Made by a program: the position numbers and the translations under genes. A stretch of DNA of 64,000 nt from Nocardioides limicola (GTDB lineage Bacteria; Actinomycetota; Actinomycetes; Propionibacteriales; Nocardioidaceae): contig NZ_JAERJA010000005.1 in NCBI RefSeq assembly GCF_016827675.1, forward strand, positions 62,001 through 126,000. The letters run 5' to 3'. The notes beneath the pieces are model-generated. The model saw nothing but the letters and a program-made list of their open reading frames with translations, searched no databases and was not told the origin of the DNA. Within the stretch, counting starts at the first letter, position 1, and each line of letters starts with the position of its first letter. Below are positions 62,275-64,000 of the stretch, piece by piece.

Positions 62275-62612
62275 CACACCGGCTTCTCATTCGGGAAGAG
62301 GTAGATCTCGCCGTCGCGGACCTCGACCCGGTGGGCCACGGTGTCCTGCGTGGCGGGCAGGCCGTCGACCTCACCGGTCTTCAGGTTGAACTTCGAGGCG
62401 TGCAGCGGGCACTCCACGTCGCCGTCCTCGACCCAGCCGTCGGCCAGCGAGGCGGTCTCGTGGGTGCAGGTGTCGTTGAGCGCCCAGCAGAAGCCGGCCT
62501 CGTCACGGAGGATGGCGATGTCGTCCTCGGTGCCGGTGACCTCCTTGGAGATGGCGATGCCTTCCCCCTCCTCGACATCGTCGAGGGAGGCAACACGGAT
62601 GCCTTCGCTCAT
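62274..62612 (-). CDS. Rieske-type ferredoxin of the dioxygenase system
   Basis: The 112-residue protein carries one Rieske [2Fe-2S] cluster with Cys49 and His51 (DTCTHE) and Cys68 and His71 (ECPLHASKFNLKTG). It carries electrons from the reductase to the oxygenase alpha subunit. ATG 62612 follows GGAGGA and overlaps the alpha-subunit stop by ATGA; upstream codons to 62660 are not needed. Confidence 0.94.
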   Translation of the reverse strand: MSEGIRVASLDDVEEGEGIAISKEVTGTEDDIAILRDEAGFCWALNDTCTHETASLADGWVEDGDVECPLHASKFNLKTGEVDGLPATQDTVAHRVEVRDGEIYLFPNEKPV

Positions 62613-63967
62613 GACGGGTCCTCCTCGTGCCAGGCGGGGGTGTTCATCAAGGTGCGCCACCGGGCGTAGAACGCCCGCCCTGCGGCGTCGCTGTAGAGCT
62701 CACTGGTCACGCCGGGGAAGCGGCCGTCCTCGCGTTCGGAGTCGATCCCCATCTGGTAGTTCAGGGCGACGCCGTTGGTGATGAAGCCGTGCGCGATGGA
62801 CTGGCACTCGCTCCAGTTCTCCCCGTCGTCCTGCTCGAAGATGCCGCTCGGGCCGAAGGTGCGCAGGTTGTAGCGGCGCTGTGCCTCCTTGACCTCGTCC
62901 GGCCAGGATCTGTCGACGATGGTCCAGGCCCAGACCTCGATCTGGTTCGGGCCCTTGGGGTGCCAGATCCGGATCGAACCGTTGACAGGGAGATAGGAGA
63001 AGTTGGGGAAGACCGTGGCGTGGCCATTGGTCAGCGGACCGTCCACGCGGGCGTCGCCGAGCCGCTCGCGCAGCGCGTCGTAGTCGACGTGTTCGTGGAC
63101 GGTGGGGGCGTCGAACCGGTTCTTGGGATGGACCGGAAAGCCGGCGCCGTGGCCGTTGGGGTCGACGTACTGGCGGCCGGTGCGGTGGACGATCTCGTCC
63201 TTGGGCTTCTTGCCGGTCGGGCTCATCACCTGCAGCGCCGAGGCGTGGCTCATGTTGACGTGGTACCAGTCGGTGGCGAACTGCTCGGCCGCCAGCTTCC
63301 AGTTGCCGTCGAGCACCCACTTGTGGACGCCGCCGATGACCTCGGTGCCCTCGTCATCGTGGTCGAGCATCGCGTCCATGTACCAGGCCATGTCGCCCAG
63401 CGACTCGCGCAGCGAGACCGACTCGGGGTTCCAGGTGCCGAAGATCAGGCCCTTGTAGGTCTCGACGTGGGGCACCTCGACCAGGCCCCAGTCCTCGCGG
63501 CGGAAGGACTCCGGGTAGCCGTCCTGGTTGGGGACGCTGACCAGCCCGCCCTGCAGGTCGTAGGCCCAGCCGTGGTAGGTGCAGGTGAAGTTCTTGGTCC
63601 GGCCGGAGTCGGCACGGCACACCCGCGCTCCTCGGTGGCGACAGGAGTTGAGGAACGCCTTGATCTCGCGATCCTTGTTCATCGTCACGATGACCGGGTC
63701 CTCACCCATGTAGGTGGTGAAGAAGTCGCCCGGCTTCTGGAACTGGTGGGTGTGCGCGAGGAACAGCCAGCTCGGGGCGAACACCCGCCGCAGCTCCTGG
63801 CGGTAGAGCTGCTCGTCGGTGAAGATCGCGCGGTCCAGCAGGCCGCCCTCGGCGTCCACCAGGCCGGCGACGTCCAGGTTGCGGATCAGCCCGTCCGGCC
63901 GACGCAGCGCACCGCTCGGCGCAGTGGTCGCTGCCCGGGACGTCGCAGGCTCGATGGTCGAGGTCAT
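62609..63967 (-). CDS. Aromatic-ring-hydroxylating dioxygenase, alpha subunit
   Basis: The 452-residue catalytic subunit has the Rieske centre with Cys109, His111 (SCRHRGARVC) and Cys129, His132 (FTCTYHGWAYDLQGG). The mononuclear iron site has Asp233, His236 and His241 (EQFATDWYHVNMSHASAL). It performs cis-dihydroxylation of an aromatic ring. Length and residues are normal for naphthalene/biphenyl/3-phenylpropionate-type enzymes. ATG 63967 is 33 bases from the window edge. It is the first gene of the upper operon in view. Confidence 0.94.
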   Translation of the reverse strand: MTSTIEPATSRAATTAPSGALRRPDGLIRNLDVAGLVDAEGGLLDRAIFTDEQLYRQELRRVFAPSWLFLAHTHQFQKPGDFFTTYMGEDPVIVTMNKDREIKAFLNSCRHRGARVCRADSGRTKNFTCTYHGWAYDLQGGLVSVPNQDGYPESFRREDWGLVEVPHVETYKGLIFGTWNPESVSLRESLGDMAWYMDAMLDHDDEGTEVIGGVHKWVLDGNWKLAAEQFATDWYHVNMSHASALQVMSPTGKKPKDEIVHRTGRQYVDPNGHGAGFPVHPKNRFDAPTVHEHVDYDALRERLGDARVDGPLTNGHATVFPNFSYLPVNGSIRIWHPKGPNQIEVWAWTIVDRSWPDEVKEAQRRYNLRTFGPSGIFEQDDGENWSECQSIAHGFITNGVALNYQMGIDSEREDGRFPGVTSELYSDAAGRAFYARWRTLMNTPAWHEEDPS

Positions 63968-64000
63968 GCTGCTACCGAACTACGTCGGCGAGGAGCGATC

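Noticed and set aside
1-64000. CRISPR array or cas genes
   Set aside because: No regularly spaced repeat-spacer pattern was found; the only tandem array is the in-frame 21-bp repeat in recB, which has no spacers.

Overview
The window is high-GC actinobacterial chromosome. GTG and TTG starts are frequent, genes are tightly packed with ATGA, GTGA or TGATG overlaps, and it carries an actinobacterial TadA-associated protein, DUF4333 lipoproteins, menaquinone biosynthesis (menB), a tRNA-Ser and RecBCD. A Nocardioides-like member of the Propionibacteriales fits well, but that is an inference from gene content, not from a marker gene.

Layout. (a) 1-1300: the end of an unknown gene and a lipoprotein alpha/beta hydrolase. 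(b) 1300-6770: an atypical, decayed island ending at tRNA-Ser(CGA). It holds an 18-bp inverted repeat, a polytopic membrane protein with no convincing start, an ISL3 element whose transposase carries two single-base deletions, a pentapeptide-repeat membrane protein of visibly lower GC, and a probable serine-integrase C-terminal remnant next to the tRNA 3' end. (c) 6900-12500: tadA and its partner, upp, a 63-nt near-perfect palindrome, thpR, and pntAB. (d) 12500-21400: an MMPL exporter with a divergent TetR and a candidate operator; an amidohydrolase plus MIP18-type operon facing an IclR regulator across a palindrome; ASCH protein, acyl-CoA dehydrogenase, a second TetR and a sirtuin. (e) 21460-24180: a compact putative type VII secretion cargo operon. 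(f) 24300-34200: a TPR-LuxR regulator, GNAT, methyltransferase, two DUF4333 lipoproteins, a sugar-epimerase-like protein, a CPBP protease, a glutaminase-STAS fusion, and a DUF4242 protein beside a large LAL-type LuxR regulator. (g) 34285-35138: two antitoxin-like genes without a toxin, bracketed by two copies of a short dispersed repeat. (h) 35144-47650: menB, a hypothetical protein, an ACT protein, bluB, the recC-recB-recD operon and an HNH nuclease. A third copy of the dispersed repeat lies inside recB next to an in-frame 21-bp minisatellite. (i) 47860-52000: a collagen-like secreted protein, a lipoprotein, a GH16 glycosidase, a DUF1304 protein and a flavoprotein. (j) 52300-63967: an aromatic-catabolism region.

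The aromatic region encodes a complete Rieske dioxygenase (alpha, ferredoxin, reductase, beta), a cis-dihydrodiol dehydrogenase, a meta-cleavage-product hydrolase, an acyl-CoA synthetase, and the lower pathway hydratase, acetylating acetaldehyde dehydrogenase and aldolase. XRE-cupin and IclR regulators lie between the two blocks. The ring-cleaving extradiol dioxygenase is not in the window.

The observations most worth following are the repeat-driven minisatellite in recB, the toxin-less antitoxin segment between direct repeats, the secreted-cargo operon, the 63-nt palindrome, and the incomplete aromatic pathway with its regulatory repeats.
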